Below, one piece after another: positions 52,094 through 60,982 of a stretch of 64,000 nucleotides of DNA. A program made the translations under genes and the position numbers. The stretch is from Glaciecola siphonariae (GTDB lineage: Bacteria; Pseudomonadota; Gammaproteobacteria; Enterobacterales; Alteromonadaceae). The first letter of the stretch is position 1. Each line of letters starts with the position of its first letter. The notes under the pieces were generated by a model. It saw nothing but the letters and a program-made list of their open reading frames with translations, did not search any database and was not told where the DNA came from. The DNA lies in the NCBI RefSeq assembly GCF_042652645.1, contig NZ_JBHSGU010000005.1, positions 124,001 to 188,000 of the forward strand. Reading direction: 5' to 3'.

Positions 52094-53335
52094 ATGTTTG
52101 CTTATGTAGCACGCCAAGCCATATACGACACAGAAAAACGCGTTTTCGCTTATGAACTTTTATTTAGAGACGGCGTGAGTAATTGCTTTCCCGATATCTC
52201 GCCCGACGAAGCCACCAGCTCAATGCTGGCGGAAAGCCATTTGTCGGTAGGCGTTGAAAATATCAGCTTTAATAAACCATCGTTTATTAATTTTCATCAA
52301 GACACTATTTTATACCGCTTTCCATCAACACTCGACCCTTTAAACGTGGTTATTGAAATTGTTGAAACCGTTGATGTTGATTCTGAATTTTTGAAAGCCT
52401 GCGAACATATTAAAAATATGGGCTATAAACTAGCATTAGACGATTATGATTTTGCTCCGCACTGGGACGCCATGCTGCCCTTGGTGCGCTATATTAAAAT
52501 TGAATCTGAACTGCTTGATTTAGAAAATCCTCACATCGCCCGCAAGATACAAGAGCTAAAAGACCTCGACAAAATCTTAATTGCTGAAAAAGTCGAAACC
52601 ATGGAAGAATTTGAACGCTTTAAGGCCGCTGGCTTTGAATATTTTCAGGGTTACTTTTTGTCAAAACCCGAAGTGGTTAAACACAAGAATGTAGAGGTCT
52701 CCACCACCTCGATTATTGAGCTCGTAGGTATTAGCTCGGCGCAAGATTTTGATTTTGAAAAAACCACTGCCGTTTGCGAAAAAGACGTTGGCCTTACCTA
52801 TAAACTAATGCGCTTTATAAACAATCCGATGTTTAATAAGCGCCAAAGAATCGATTCGCTGCATCATGCTTTGCGTTATTTAGGCGCTGTAGAGCTGAAA
52901 AAATTTATCGCCCTGCTCGCGATTGCAAACTTAAAAGGCAATAAGCCTGCCGACCTGATTGTGTCGAGTCTGGCGCGTGCGCATTTTTGTAAGCTGATGT
53001 CTCAAGCCATGAAGCTGAAAGAAAATCCGCCAAGCAGCTATATCTTGGGCCTATTTTCGCATATGGACGCACTGCTCGACATGCCCATGATTGATATTAT
53101 GAAGTCACTGCCATTTTCTGATGAGGTCAAAACCGCGCTTTGCGAGACCCATACCGACAGCAAGCTGGCGCTACAGCTGCGTATTTGTATGGCGTTTGAA
53201 CGTGCAGACTGGGCGGTTATTTTTGAGCTTAGCCAAAAAGCCGATATCAAAGAGCCTGAACTGTTTGAAATGTACTATAGCGCAGTTAAATGGGCAGACG
53301 ACATGAAGTCAATTTTGTTGGACGACAAAGGCTAG
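52094..53335 (+). CDS. EAL-HDOD signalling protein (YuxH-like), first of a tandem pair
   Basis: A 413-residue protein. A degenerate EAL domain (about 1-200) begins YVARQAIYDTEKRVFAYELLFRDG, so the EAL triad reads YELL. It keeps VIEIVETVDVD, LALDDYDF and IAEKVE, then EYFQGYFLSKP. The HDOD domain (about 205-400) has LTYKLMRFINNPMFNKRQRIDSLHHALRYLG. It is likely a c-di-GMP-related regulator without hydrolase activity. The next gene is a paralogue sharing one base of its stop codon, so they form one transcription unit. Confidence 0.9.
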   Translation: MFAYVARQAIYDTEKRVFAYELLFRDGVSNCFPDISPDEATSSMLAESHLSVGVENISFNKPSFINFHQDTILYRFPSTLDPLNVVIEIVETVDVDSEFLKACEHIKNMGYKLALDDYDFAPHWDAMLPLVRYIKIESELLDLENPHIARKIQELKDLDKILIAEKVETMEEFERFKAAGFEYFQGYFLSKPEVVKHKNVEVSTTSIIELVGISSAQDFDFEKTTAVCEKDVGLTYKLMRFINNPMFNKRQRIDSLHHALRYLGAVELKKFIALLAIANLKGNKPADLIVSSLARAHFCKLMSQAMKLKENPPSSYILGLFSHMDALLDMPMIDIMKSLPFSDEVKTALCETHTDSKLALQLRICMAFERADWAVIFELSQKADIKEPELFEMYYSAVKWADDMKSILLDDKG

Positions 53336-54627
53336 TGATTGTATTTGCTCGCGAACCGATATTCGACCTGCAGCAACGCTTATTTGCCTATCAACTTGTT
53401 TTCAGAGACGGTGAGCAGGGGGCCCTGCCTGAAGACTTCAGTACCGCTCACATCGATACTGAAGGTAACACTGAGCTAATTAGCAACACCGAAAAACGTG
53501 AACAAGCACGCGATGCAGATACCCCAAGTGCCGGCAGCATCGGTCTAAACGAGCTGCTAAGCGGCTTTACTTCAGTAGTAAGCGTATCGAAGCACTCCAT
53601 TGAACAGGGGCTACCTGAAGATTTTACGCCGCAAGACACCATCTTAGAAATAGACAACTTTGACGAGAGCGACCTTGATTTTATTAGCACCCTAAAAAGC
53701 TTGCGCTCAGCAGGTTTTAGAATTGCTCTGCATAATCGCCAAAGCTTGTCATTGGTGAGTTTGACTCTTGCCGATTACTTAAAAATAGACACCAATAAAA
53801 TTTCCCTTAAAGAATTTGAGCGGCTTAGGCTAACTGCCGCCGAGCACAATATACAAACCATTGCCACCAAAATCAGTGATGCTGATCAGTATCGTCGATG
53901 CGTTAACGCGGGCTTTCATTATTTTCAAGGCTATTTCTTTCTGCGCCGGGCGCACAATAACAGCGATGACCTCCCCGCAAATAAGCTCAGCTTGCTACAA
54001 CTGCTTGCTCAAACTGCCGACGACAGCATTGATATGGATGCCATTCGCACCACCTTCGAACACGACGCCACATTGTCGTATTTGTTAATGCGCTTTATAA
54101 ACAACCCGCTGATAAACAAATCACATAAAATTACCTCGATAAAACATGCGCTGACCTATTTAGGGGAAGTGATGCTGCGCAAGTTTGCCGCCATAATATC
54201 CATTGCGCAGCTTAACCAAGATAACGTGAACGAGCTGCTGCAGGTATCGTTAGTACGCGCAAAATATTGTGAAATACTGCAAGGTGACAGTGACAACAAG
54301 CAAGACGCTATGTCGGCGTTTATGACCGGTTTGTTCTCGCTAATTGACGTGATTCTTGATAGAGATATGGAAAGCTTACTGACGCAAATTCAAATTTCGT
54401 CAGACATTCAACAGGCTCTCGTTGCCCGCGAGGGACGATTTTTTCCGATGATCGGCAGTATACGCGCTTTAGAGTCGAGCTCATGGCTGCAATTTAAGGC
54501 TTTTGCTAAAGACTTATCGCTCGAAGAAGAAACGCTGCAAAGCTACTACGTTGAGGCGGTAAAATGGAACAATGCCTTGCAGCAAGGCGACTCAGATATG
54601 TTTCCGCGAGCAAAACCAAAGGGGTGA
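53335..54627 (+). CDS. EAL-HDOD signalling protein, second of the pair, more degenerate
   Basis: About 430 residues. The start is GTG 53335, which overlaps the previous stop (TAGTG) and gives MIVFAREPIFDLQQRLFAYQLVFRDG, aligned with the paralogue's N-terminus; the ATG at 53290 would lie inside the first gene. AAAGG is upstream. An insert of about 40 acidic residues follows the first strand. The catalytic DD (here RIALHNRQ) and the Glu-Lys (here IATKIS) are lost, while FHYFQGYFFLRR and the HDOD region (LSYLLMRFINNPLINKSHKITSIKHALTYLG) are kept. Confidence 0.88.
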   Translation: MIVFAREPIFDLQQRLFAYQLVFRDGEQGALPEDFSTAHIDTEGNTELISNTEKREQARDADTPSAGSIGLNELLSGFTSVVSVSKHSIEQGLPEDFTPQDTILEIDNFDESDLDFISTLKSLRSAGFRIALHNRQSLSLVSLTLADYLKIDTNKISLKEFERLRLTAAEHNIQTIATKISDADQYRRCVNAGFHYFQGYFFLRRAHNNSDDLPANKLSLLQLLAQTADDSIDMDAIRTTFEHDATLSYLLMRFINNPLINKSHKITSIKHALTYLGEVMLRKFAAIISIAQLNQDNVNELLQVSLVRAKYCEILQGDSDNKQDAMSAFMTGLFSLIDVILDRDMESLLTQIQISSDIQQALVAREGRFFPMIGSIRALESSSWLQFKAFAKDLSLEEETLQSYYVEAVKWNNALQQGDSDMFPRAKPKG

Positions 54628-54672
54628 GGCAGGTATCCAATAAATTTAGCTAGGCATAGGCCAATGCAGTGT

Positions 54673-55653
54673 TTATTCGGGCTCAATCTCACTAACATGG
54701 CGCTTAACCGACAGCATTGACCCAAGCAGCCCCAAAACAACTGATAACAACAGCATGATAAACAGCGCTTTTGCGTCGAGTCCGGTAATGTCTAACTGCA
54801 CTTGATACAGCGTCATAAAAGATTCCAAGCTCCAGCCAATCCACCAGAGTATGATTGATACTGTTATCCACGCCATAATGCCGCCGAGCAGTCCAAACCA
54901 AAATCCGGTGTATAAAAACGGGCGCTGAATAAAGGCGTCGGTCGCCCCTACCAGCTTCATCACTAAGATTTCGTCACGCCTGTTTAAAATATTTAATCGA
55001 ATGGTGTTGCCAATAATCAGCACAACCGCAAAAAACAGCAGCAGGGCCAGCAACAGCGCAAGCTCTTTAGCTATGTCGAGTAAGGCATATAAACGCTCTA
55101 GCCATTCAATATCGAGTTTGCCAATTTCTACTTCGCGCTCTTTTCGCAGTTTGTCGAGCAGTATGGCCGCGGCTGTGGGCGTAGCATGTTTAGACGTTGG
55201 TACCACCAATACCACGTCGGGCAAGGGGTTTTGGTTTAGGTATTTAATCGCATCGCCCAAGCCCGACACTTCTTGAAATTCTTCTAGCGCGTCATCCGCA
55301 CTAACATACGAGACACTGTCTATTTCGTCCCACACAGACAGTCTTGTTACGAGCTGCTGCGCGTTGGCTTCGCTCACATTATCATTTAAAAACAGGGAGA
55401 TTTCGCTCGCCTGCTGCCACTGCTCTGATATTTGCTCGGTATTTTTTACCATGATGTAGAGCGTGCTTGGTAGGGTAAGGCTAAAACCCAGCACGCCAAT
55501 AGTCATAAGTGACGCAAACGGTGTGCGGTAGAGCTCACCTAGGCTGTTGACTGCCTGACGCGCGTGGTCAATAAAGAACATTAGGATGCGCTGCAGCGGC
55601 CCAACTGAGCCGGATGATGCGCCCTGAGGGCGACCTTTAAACAAAATGCTCAT
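54673..55653 (-). CDS. ftsX: Cell-division ABC transporter permease FtsX
   Basis: A 326-residue membrane protein. An N-terminal cytoplasmic part precedes helix 1 (about residues 45-70, GVLGFSLTLPSTLYIMV). A periplasmic domain (about 75-195) and three C-terminal helices follow, with NILNRRDEILVMKLVGATDAFI the FtsX signature. With FtsE it activates septal murein hydrolysis via EnvC-type proteins. Its start overlaps the ftsE stop by four bases. Confidence 0.96.
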   Translation of the reverse strand: MSILFKGRPQGASSGSVGPLQRILMFFIDHARQAVNSLGELYRTPFASLMTIGVLGFSLTLPSTLYIMVKNTEQISEQWQQASEISLFLNDNVSEANAQQLVTRLSVWDEIDSVSYVSADDALEEFQEVSGLGDAIKYLNQNPLPDVVLVVPTSKHATPTAAAILLDKLRKEREVEIGKLDIEWLERLYALLDIAKELALLLALLLFFAVVLIIGNTIRLNILNRRDEILVMKLVGATDAFIQRPFLYTGFWFGLLGGIMAWITVSIILWWIGWSLESFMTLYQVQLDITGLDAKALFIMLLLSVVLGLLGSMLSVKRHVSEIEPE

Positions 55654-56339
55654 CGTAACCGTTCCTCTTCGTCTTGGTCGAGGCCGTCGGTGATCATCTT
55701 GCCTTGCTTGAGTGTGAGCGTGCGATATTTCATACGCGCAATCAAGCCGAGGTCGTGCGTGGCAATAAATACAGATACACCCGCTTGATTAAAATCTTCA
55801 AATAAGCGAATGATTTCCATTGATAATTTTGGGTCTAGGTTACCGGTGGGCTCGTCGGCCAAAAGCAATGGCGGGCGATTAACCACCGCGCGAGCAATCC
55901 CCACTCGCTGCTGCTCCCCGCCCGATAACATAATTGGCAAATGACGAGCTTTATCTTTAAGGCCAACCATCTCAAGCGCGGCATCAACGCGTTTAGCGAT
56001 CGTTTTGCGAGTATGCCCTTCAATCACCAACGGCAGTGAAACATTGTCGAACACCGACTTGTCCATGAGCAGTTGGTGACTTTGAAAAATCATTCCAATG
56101 TCGCGGCGTATGTAGGCAATTTGATTGCGCGTAATTTTTGATAGATTGTGACCGTTTATGAGCACATTACCGACCGTTGGGCGCTCCATAATGCTGATAA
56201 GCTTGAGTAAAGTACTTTTTCCGGCGCCAGAGTGGCCGGTTAAAAAGGCCATTTCACCTTGCTCTAAATGAAAACTCACTTTCGATAGTGCGGTTTGACC
56301 ACCGGGGTAGGTTTTACTGACTTGCTCAAACTTAATCAT
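55650..56339 (-). CDS. ftsE: Cell-division ATP-binding protein FtsE
   Basis: A 229-residue ABC ATPase. Walker A is LTGHSGAGKSTLLKL, the signature is LSGGEQQRVGIARA, Walker B is LLLADEPTGNLD and the switch His is in FIATHDLG. It partners FtsX at the septum. It lies between ftsY (27 bases upstream) and ftsX, the conserved ftsYEX operon. Confidence 0.97.
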   Translation of the reverse strand: MIKFEQVSKTYPGGQTALSKVSFHLEQGEMAFLTGHSGAGKSTLLKLISIMERPTVGNVLINGHNLSKITRNQIAYIRRDIGMIFQSHQLLMDKSVFDNVSLPLVIEGHTRKTIAKRVDAALEMVGLKDKARHLPIMLSGGEQQRVGIARAVVNRPPLLLADEPTGNLDPKLSMEIIRLFEDFNQAGVSVFIATHDLGLIARMKYRTLTLKQGKMITDGLDQDEEERLR

Positions 56340-56366
56340 CGAAACGTCTCATTGATATTTTTATTA

Positions 56367-57752
56367 TTATCGTGCCTTTCTGCTCGATTCACCGCTGCCC
56401 GAATCGTCAAACAGTGCATCGACAAACGCGCCTGCGTCGAAGGGGCGAAGGTCGTCAATGCCCTCACCAATGCCAATGTAGCGCACTGGGATATTAAATT
56501 CATCTGCTAACGCAAAAATAACGCCACCTTTGGCAGTGCCGTCGAGTTTGGTTAAATTAATACCGGTGATCCCCACAGCCTCATTAAATATCTTTGTTTG
56601 GCTAACCGCGTTTTGCCCGGTGCTGGCGTCGAGGGTGAGCATAATTTCGTGGGGCGCTTCGGGAATTTGTTTTTTCATCACCCTAACGACTTTTTTGAGC
56701 TCTTCAATTAAGTTGTCTTTATTTTGTAGGCGTCCTGCGGTATCTGCAATTAATACATCAGCGCCTTTTGCTTTTGCTGAGGCAACCGCATCAAAAATTA
56801 CCGATGCACTGTCTGAGCCCGTGGGCTGAGCGATTACGCCAATATTGTTGCGCTCGCCCCATACTTGCAGTTGTTCAACCGCTGCGGCTCTGAATGTGTC
56901 GCCTGCGGCTAACATGACCTTTTTGCCATCGGCCTGAAACTGCTTAGCTAGCTTACCGATAGTAGTCGTTTTACCGACACCATTTACGCCCACCATCAAA
57001 ATAACAAACGGGGTTTTATTGCCCTCATCAGAGCTTGGAGCCACTAAATCCAGCGGCACACTAACGCTTGATAAAATATCGCGCATTTGTTGCTTAAGCA
57101 GTTCACCAAGGGCATCTCCATCTTTTAACTGTGACAGTTTTGCTTTTTCAGTGAGCTCCTTGATAATTTTAGCGGTGGTTTTAATGCCAACGTCTGCCAC
57201 CAAAAGCTGCGTCTCGAGCTCTTCATACAGGTCGTCATCTATTGACTTACCTTTTAACAATGCAACAAAACCACTGCCGATATTCTCTTTAGTGCGCGAC
57301 AGGCTTGACTTCAAGCGCGCAAAAAAGCCTTGTTGTGATGACGCTTTCGCTTGTTCTGGGGCTTTTTCTGGGGCTTGCTCAGGCTCAATCGGAAGCTCAG
57401 TTTCAAGCAATGGCTCGGATTCAGGTGCTGGCTCATCGCTTTGTTTTTGCTCTGGTACAGGCACCGCTGACGGCTCTGCCGAGGGTTCAATCTCTTGCTC
57501 TAAAAGAGCTTCTGCGGGGGCTTGCTCTAAAATTTGAGCGCCCTCGTTGGTTTGCTCTTGCGCGGCATCTTGCAGACTTTCTTCGCGCAGCTCAGAGGCT
57601 TTTTGTTCCAGCGCTTGCGCTTCTTCTGACAATGCGGCCTGTTCAGCGTCCATGTCTTCGGCGGCTTCATTGGTACTCGCCTGACGGGGTGCTTGTTCCT
57701 TTTGCTTATCTTGACTTGCTTTTTTGTCTTTGTTTTTAAACCAGTTAAACAA
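56367..57752 (-). CDS. ftsY: Signal recognition particle receptor FtsY
   Basis: A 461-residue SRP-GTPase. An N-terminal acidic, Ala/Glu/Gln/Pro-rich region (about 1-145) is the membrane-interaction A-domain. The NG domain (about 150-455) has GVNGVGKTTTIGKLAKQF (G1), AGDTFRAAAVEQLQ, DTAGRLQNK and TKLDGTAKGG. It docks ribosome-SRP complexes at the inner membrane. It is the first gene of the ftsYEX operon and divergent from rsmD. Confidence 0.97.
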   Translation of the reverse strand: MFNWFKNKDKKASQDKQKEQAPRQASTNEAAEDMDAEQAALSEEAQALEQKASELREESLQDAAQEQTNEGAQILEQAPAEALLEQEIEPSAEPSAVPVPEQKQSDEPAPESEPLLETELPIEPEQAPEKAPEQAKASSQQGFFARLKSSLSRTKENIGSGFVALLKGKSIDDDLYEELETQLLVADVGIKTTAKIIKELTEKAKLSQLKDGDALGELLKQQMRDILSSVSVPLDLVAPSSDEGNKTPFVILMVGVNGVGKTTTIGKLAKQFQADGKKVMLAAGDTFRAAAVEQLQVWGERNNIGVIAQPTGSDSASVIFDAVASAKAKGADVLIADTAGRLQNKDNLIEELKKVVRVMKKQIPEAPHEIMLTLDASTGQNAVSQTKIFNEAVGITGINLTKLDGTAKGGVIFALADEFNIPVRYIGIGEGIDDLRPFDAGAFVDALFDDSGSGESSRKAR

Positions 57753-57877
57753 CGCCGCTACCTCATTTACTTTTACGCCGATTTATTCCAACTATTGCCC
57801 CAAAAGGCCAATTGAGTATCAAACTAGCAGGAATTTCAAGTACACTATAACCCTTAATGATAGCACCATGGTGATAC

Positions 57878-58570
57878 ATGACGCCAACTCCAAAAGCCAA
57901 TAGTCCAAAATCCAGTTGGAAGCGCAAAGCCAGCGTCGGAAAAAACGGCAAAGGTGCTAAAGCGCCCGTGCATGCCAACAGAAGCAAACCTGGCAGCATT
58001 CGTATTATTTCAGGGCAACATCGCGGTCGAAAACTACCGGTATTGCTGGCCGAGGGCTTACGCCCAACTACCGACCGAGTAAAAGAAACGCTCTTTAATT
58101 GGTTGATGCAAGATATTGCCGGGGCAAAGGTGCTCGATATGTTTGCAGGAGCCGGCAGCTTAGGCTTTGAGGCGCTATCGCGTTTAGCATCAACTGTTGT
58201 GATGATTGAAAACAGCCCAGCAAGCGCCACACAGCTTCAGCAAAACATCCTCACCCTAAAGGCGCAAGAACAGGCTAAGCTCATTCAGTCTGATGCCTTT
58301 AGCGCATTAAAAACGCTTAACGAAACATTTGATATTGTGTTTATCGACCCGCCGTTTCATAGAGGCATGGCACGCAAGGCGATAGATATGCTAATAAGCA
58401 ACGAGCTGCTTGCGCAAGACGCCTTGGTGTATATCGAAAGCGAGGTGGATGTTGAGGCGCTAAACGATTTAACATGTTTAGGGCTAACTAAACTGAAAGA
58501 GCAGTCAACGCAGCAGGTAAACTATAGGCTATACCGTTTTGACGCTGAGGCTGGTTTGCCGGTGCCCTGA
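57878..58570 (+). CDS. rsmD: 16S rRNA (guanine966-N2)-methyltransferase RsmD
   Basis: A 230-residue SAM methyltransferase. GSIRIISGQHRGRKLPV and LRPTTDRVKETLFNWL lead into KVLDMFAGAGSLGFEALSR (SAM site). VFIDPPFHRG carries the catalytic DPPF. An extra basic N-terminal extension of about 38 residues (Lys/Ser/Pro-rich) precedes the conserved part; a later start is possible. It is divergent from ftsY as in E. coli. Confidence 0.94.
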   Translation: MTPTPKANSPKSSWKRKASVGKNGKGAKAPVHANRSKPGSIRIISGQHRGRKLPVLLAEGLRPTTDRVKETLFNWLMQDIAGAKVLDMFAGAGSLGFEALSRLASTVVMIENSPASATQLQQNILTLKAQEQAKLIQSDAFSALKTLNETFDIVFIDPPFHRGMARKAIDMLISNELLAQDALVYIESEVDVEALNDLTCLGLTKLKEQSTQQVNYRLYRFDAEAGLPVP

Positions 58571-58729
58571 ATCTGGTGCGTAGGTCAACGCCTAAACCTC
58601 TGAGATATGCTTATCAAATTATGGGATTGTTGCGTGACCGAGGAGTTCGTAGCCTGAGCCACGGCTGCGTTATCGATTCTTGTACTCGATGTTTGTCTTA
58701 CTCGTACTAAATTTTTATCGTTTCTTGTA

Positions 58730-59029
58730 TTAAAAACCGTCGATTAGAAAGTCTATAGCAGCTTTTATCTCGTCGCGATGTTTACTGAGGCCATAGTCAG
58801 GTATGAGTTTTAGTCGACGTTTAGATACAGTAGCAATATCAAGCAGGTCCACGTAGTAGTTATTATTGCCAAGAACACATGATATCTGCAGATTTTTAAT
58901 CAGTTTTTCGTCATGTTTTTGTTTTATCGGTGCAACTAAAATGCTTTCAACATCGTTAAATACGGTGTTAGTTAGTATCACCATGAGAGAGGATGAATAA
59001 GTACAGACTGCAAACTGCTCAATCACCAA
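58730..59029 (-). CDS. ccdB: CcdB-family toxin
   Basis: A 99-residue protein with the CcdB pattern: EQFAVCTYSS at the start, ILVAPI, then SKHRDEIKAAIDFLIDGF at the end, aligning with the C-terminal helix of plasmid CcdB. CcdB traps DNA gyrase using its last three residues (Trp-Gly-Ile). Here they are Asp-Gly-Phe, so gyrase poisoning may be weak or lost. It overlaps the end of ccdA by 11 bases, the usual antitoxin-toxin arrangement. A chromosomal module between rsmD and yjaG, possibly acquired. Confidence 0.82.
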   Translation of the reverse strand: MVIEQFAVCTYSSSLMVILTNTVFNDVESILVAPIKQKHDEKLIKNLQISCVLGNNNYYVDLLDIATVSKRRLKLIPDYGLSKHRDEIKAAIDFLIDGF

Positions 59030-59258
59030 ACTGCCCTATCTGCTCTGAAAACGTACCGTTTTTACTTATTGACTCGTTGTGCTTACGAATTGCTTCTGCA
59101 TTTTGCTTAAGCCACCGCTCTTTTTGTTTTTGAGCAACAGCCTTACATAGCGCATCTTCAAACACCTCTGAAAGCCTTATGTTTAATAATTTGGCTTCGT
59201 TGAGTAAATGACGGCTTACCGTTGTATTACAAGACACTTTTTGGCGCATGACAATCAC
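59019..59258 (-). CDS. ccdA: CcdA-family antitoxin
   Basis: A 79-residue protein. The N-terminal ribbon-helix-helix region (RQKVSCNTTVSRHLLNEAKLLNI) binds DNA. The C-terminal part (ERWLKQNAEAIRKHNESISKNGTF) matches the CcdB-neutralising tail of CcdA. The ATG at codon 4 (59249) is an alternative start. It precedes ccdB, and the pair should be autorepressed through an operator upstream; an inverted repeat lies at 59283-59303. Confidence 0.85.
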   Translation of the reverse strand: MIVMRQKVSCNTTVSRHLLNEAKLLNIRLSEVFEDALCKAVAQKQKERWLKQNAEAIRKHNESISKNGTFSEQIGQFGD

Positions 59259-59282
59259 CTCACAAAAAAAGACACATAAAGT

Positions 59283-59303
59283 ATGCGCTTAAGATGTGCG
59301 CAT
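59283..59303. promoter_or_regulatory. Candidate ccdAB operator
   Basis: ATGCGC (59283-59288) and GCGCAT (59298-59303) form a dyad with a 9-base spacer, 25-45 bases upstream of the ccdA start. The position fits autoregulation by the CcdAB complex; binding is inferred. Confidence 0.4.
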
Positions 59304-59427
59304 TACAATAGAGCTTGCTAATGCCATCCGATGAAACAATGTGCTGCCTGTTCATTGATGTCTATGAATTTACGAAGCACGAACGCAAAAAGCCATTCAT
59401 AAAAGCATACTGCTCTCAACTGCCGGG

Positions 59428-60006
59428 TTAATACTCAATACCCAAACTGCTTACGCCCTGCTCAATCACTGCTTGACGCAGCGCTTTAATATCATCGGCT
59501 TTGAGCTTCTTTTGTTCGCATTCGCTCAGCAGCCACTGCAAGGATTCGAGCTCAAATTGCATCAACGGATGCGCCTTTAGGTCTGCGCCAGTTAGGTCTT
59601 CATTCTCTAGCACCCCTATATGGCGCTCTACACAGCCTTGGCTGAGCTTTGACACCATCACCGCACCGTGTGGCTCGTCATTGGAAATAAGCTGTAGCAT
59701 TGCGCTACACGCCATACAAAAATCGAGCGCTGCATACACACCAACATTATCAAAGTCTTCTACATTGGGCGTGATTTCTTCGAGCTTTTCACCTTGCGCC
59801 TCTACGTTTAGCTTCATTGCTTTATTGGTAGACACCTCCCACAGGAGGTTAACGATGTTTTTTGCACTGTCGCCATGCTCAAGCGCCATCATGTCACAAA
59901 ATAATAAATAATTTGGCAGCATGCGCTGAATGAGTGCGCTCGATAGCACAAGTGCGCGTGCCTTATCTAAACCGCGGATTTGTGCAAAGGTGTTGAGTTT
60001 GGTCAT
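59428..60006 (-). CDS. yjaG: YjaG/DUF416 family protein
   Basis: A 192-residue cytoplasmic protein. RMLPNYLLFCDMM, NIVNLLWE, VEDFDNVGVYAALDFCMACS and the closing KALRQAVIEQGVSSLGIEY-like end align with E. coli YjaG. The role is unknown. It lies 18 bases upstream of the marC-family gene's stop on the same strand, so both may share a transcript. Confidence 0.85.
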   Translation of the reverse strand: MTKLNTFAQIRGLDKARALVLSSALIQRMLPNYLLFCDMMALEHGDSAKNIVNLLWEVSTNKAMKLNVEAQGEKLEEITPNVEDFDNVGVYAALDFCMACSAMLQLISNDEPHGAVMVSKLSQGCVERHIGVLENEDLTGADLKAHPLMQFELESLQWLLSECEQKKLKADDIKALRQAVIEQGVSSLGIEY

Positions 60007-60024
60007 AGGAATCTTTTTAAGGTA

Positions 60025-60624
60025 TTAGGCTATGATATGTTTGGCGTAAGAGCTTACACCATTGAGCAACATTTGTATGGCAATCATCACCAAAATCATC
60101 CCCATTAAGCGCTCAATTGCACGCAGGCCCTTTTCGCCTAACCAGCGATGGACACGATTCGACATCAGTAAAATGAGGGCACTTGCCAACCATGCTGCAA
60201 ACAAAGCGAGGCTCCACTGCGTCATTTGCTGCGGCTCTTGATTCGCCAGTAAAATCAGTGCCGCCATGGTTGACGGCCCAGCAATCATGGGCACCGCTAG
60301 AGGCACAATAAAAGGTTCTTCACCCGGGGGCAGATTCATCACACCGCCAGGCTTAGGAAAAATCATTTTAAGCGCAATAATAAATAAAATAATACCGCCT
60401 GCGATACTTACCGTTTCTTGCTCAATTCTTAAAAAATCGAGCAAAGCCTGACCGCTGTGCAAAAACACCATTAGTATCATGAGCGCTATTAGCAGCTCTC
60501 TTAGCACCACTTTGGTTTTGCGTTTAGGCTCTATGCCTTTTAAGACCGACATAAAAATGGGTAAATTACCCAGTGGGTCCATAATTAAAAAAAGCATCGT
60601 GGCGGCGGCTAAAATATCGGTCAT
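60025..60624 (-). CDS. MarC family (YhgN-like) membrane protein
   Basis: A 199-residue protein with six helices. FLIMDPLGNLPIF and VPLAVPMIAGPSTMAALILLAN are the two family signatures (DPxGxxP and PxxAGPGT-like). Members were once linked to antibiotic resistance, but the function is unknown. KPGG and PPGEEPF in the central loop match YhgN more closely than MarC itself. Confidence 0.9.
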   Translation of the reverse strand: MTDILAAATMLFLIMDPLGNLPIFMSVLKGIEPKRKTKVVLRELLIALMILMVFLHSGQALLDFLRIEQETVSIAGGIILFIIALKMIFPKPGGVMNLPPGEEPFIVPLAVPMIAGPSTMAALILLANQEPQQMTQWSLALFAAWLASALILLMSNRVHRWLGEKGLRAIERLMGMILVMIAIQMLLNGVSSYAKHIIA

Positions 60625-60736
60625 GGTAGCCCTTAGTTATCCTGTCATATTATTTTTTAACGACTTTTTGCTAATCTTTTGGATAAAACTGTCGTTACAT
60701 TCTATACCAGAGCACACTTTACCCCGGAGATTACGT

Positions 60737-60919
60737 ATGGCCCTTATGACGGTTGCAGAAGTCGCAGAGTTTTTATCTGTGCAAGACGTTCGTGTACAAC
60801 GACTAGAGCGAGAAAGCTTGTTAATGTCTGCAGACAAAGATGCCGATGGCAATCCTTTATTTGAGCGAACCGACGTTGAAAAATACAAAGAATTAGCAGA
60901 GAGACTTGGCGGCATTTAA
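60737..60919 (+). CDS. Small helix-turn-helix protein (excisionase/MerR-like), 60 aa
   Basis: From ATG 60737, MTVAEVAEFLSVQDVRVQRLERESLL reads as a winged-helix HTH of the excisionase/BldC type. ADKDADGNPLFERTDVEKYKEL is the wing and third helix. CGGAGA lies six bases before this ATG. The frame is open farther upstream (to 60479), but that part overlaps the marC-family gene and is not needed. It stands alone, with no recombinase nearby, so it is more likely a small transcription factor than a phage excisionase. Confidence 0.7.
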   Translation: MALMTVAEVAEFLSVQDVRVQRLERESLLMSADKDADGNPLFERTDVEKYKELAERLGGI

Positions 60920-60982
60920 TCGCAGCGCCAAGCCCTTATGCACCATCAAGGCTAATTAAGCCTAATATCAAACACCAATCGT

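Noticed and set aside
57763..58230. 155-codon minus-strand ORF opposite rsmD
   Set aside because: Overlaps the conserved rsmD methyltransferase domain in antisense; no family match seen.
58571..58729. Gap after rsmD with a fragment reading GLLRDRGVRSLSHGCVID
   Set aside because: Looks like a common repeat-derived or relic sequence, but no boundaries, inverted repeats or transposase part could be identified.
60479..60736. N-terminal extension of the small HTH ORF
   Set aside because: Overlaps the marC-family gene in antisense; ribosome site and HTH domain support the start at 60737.
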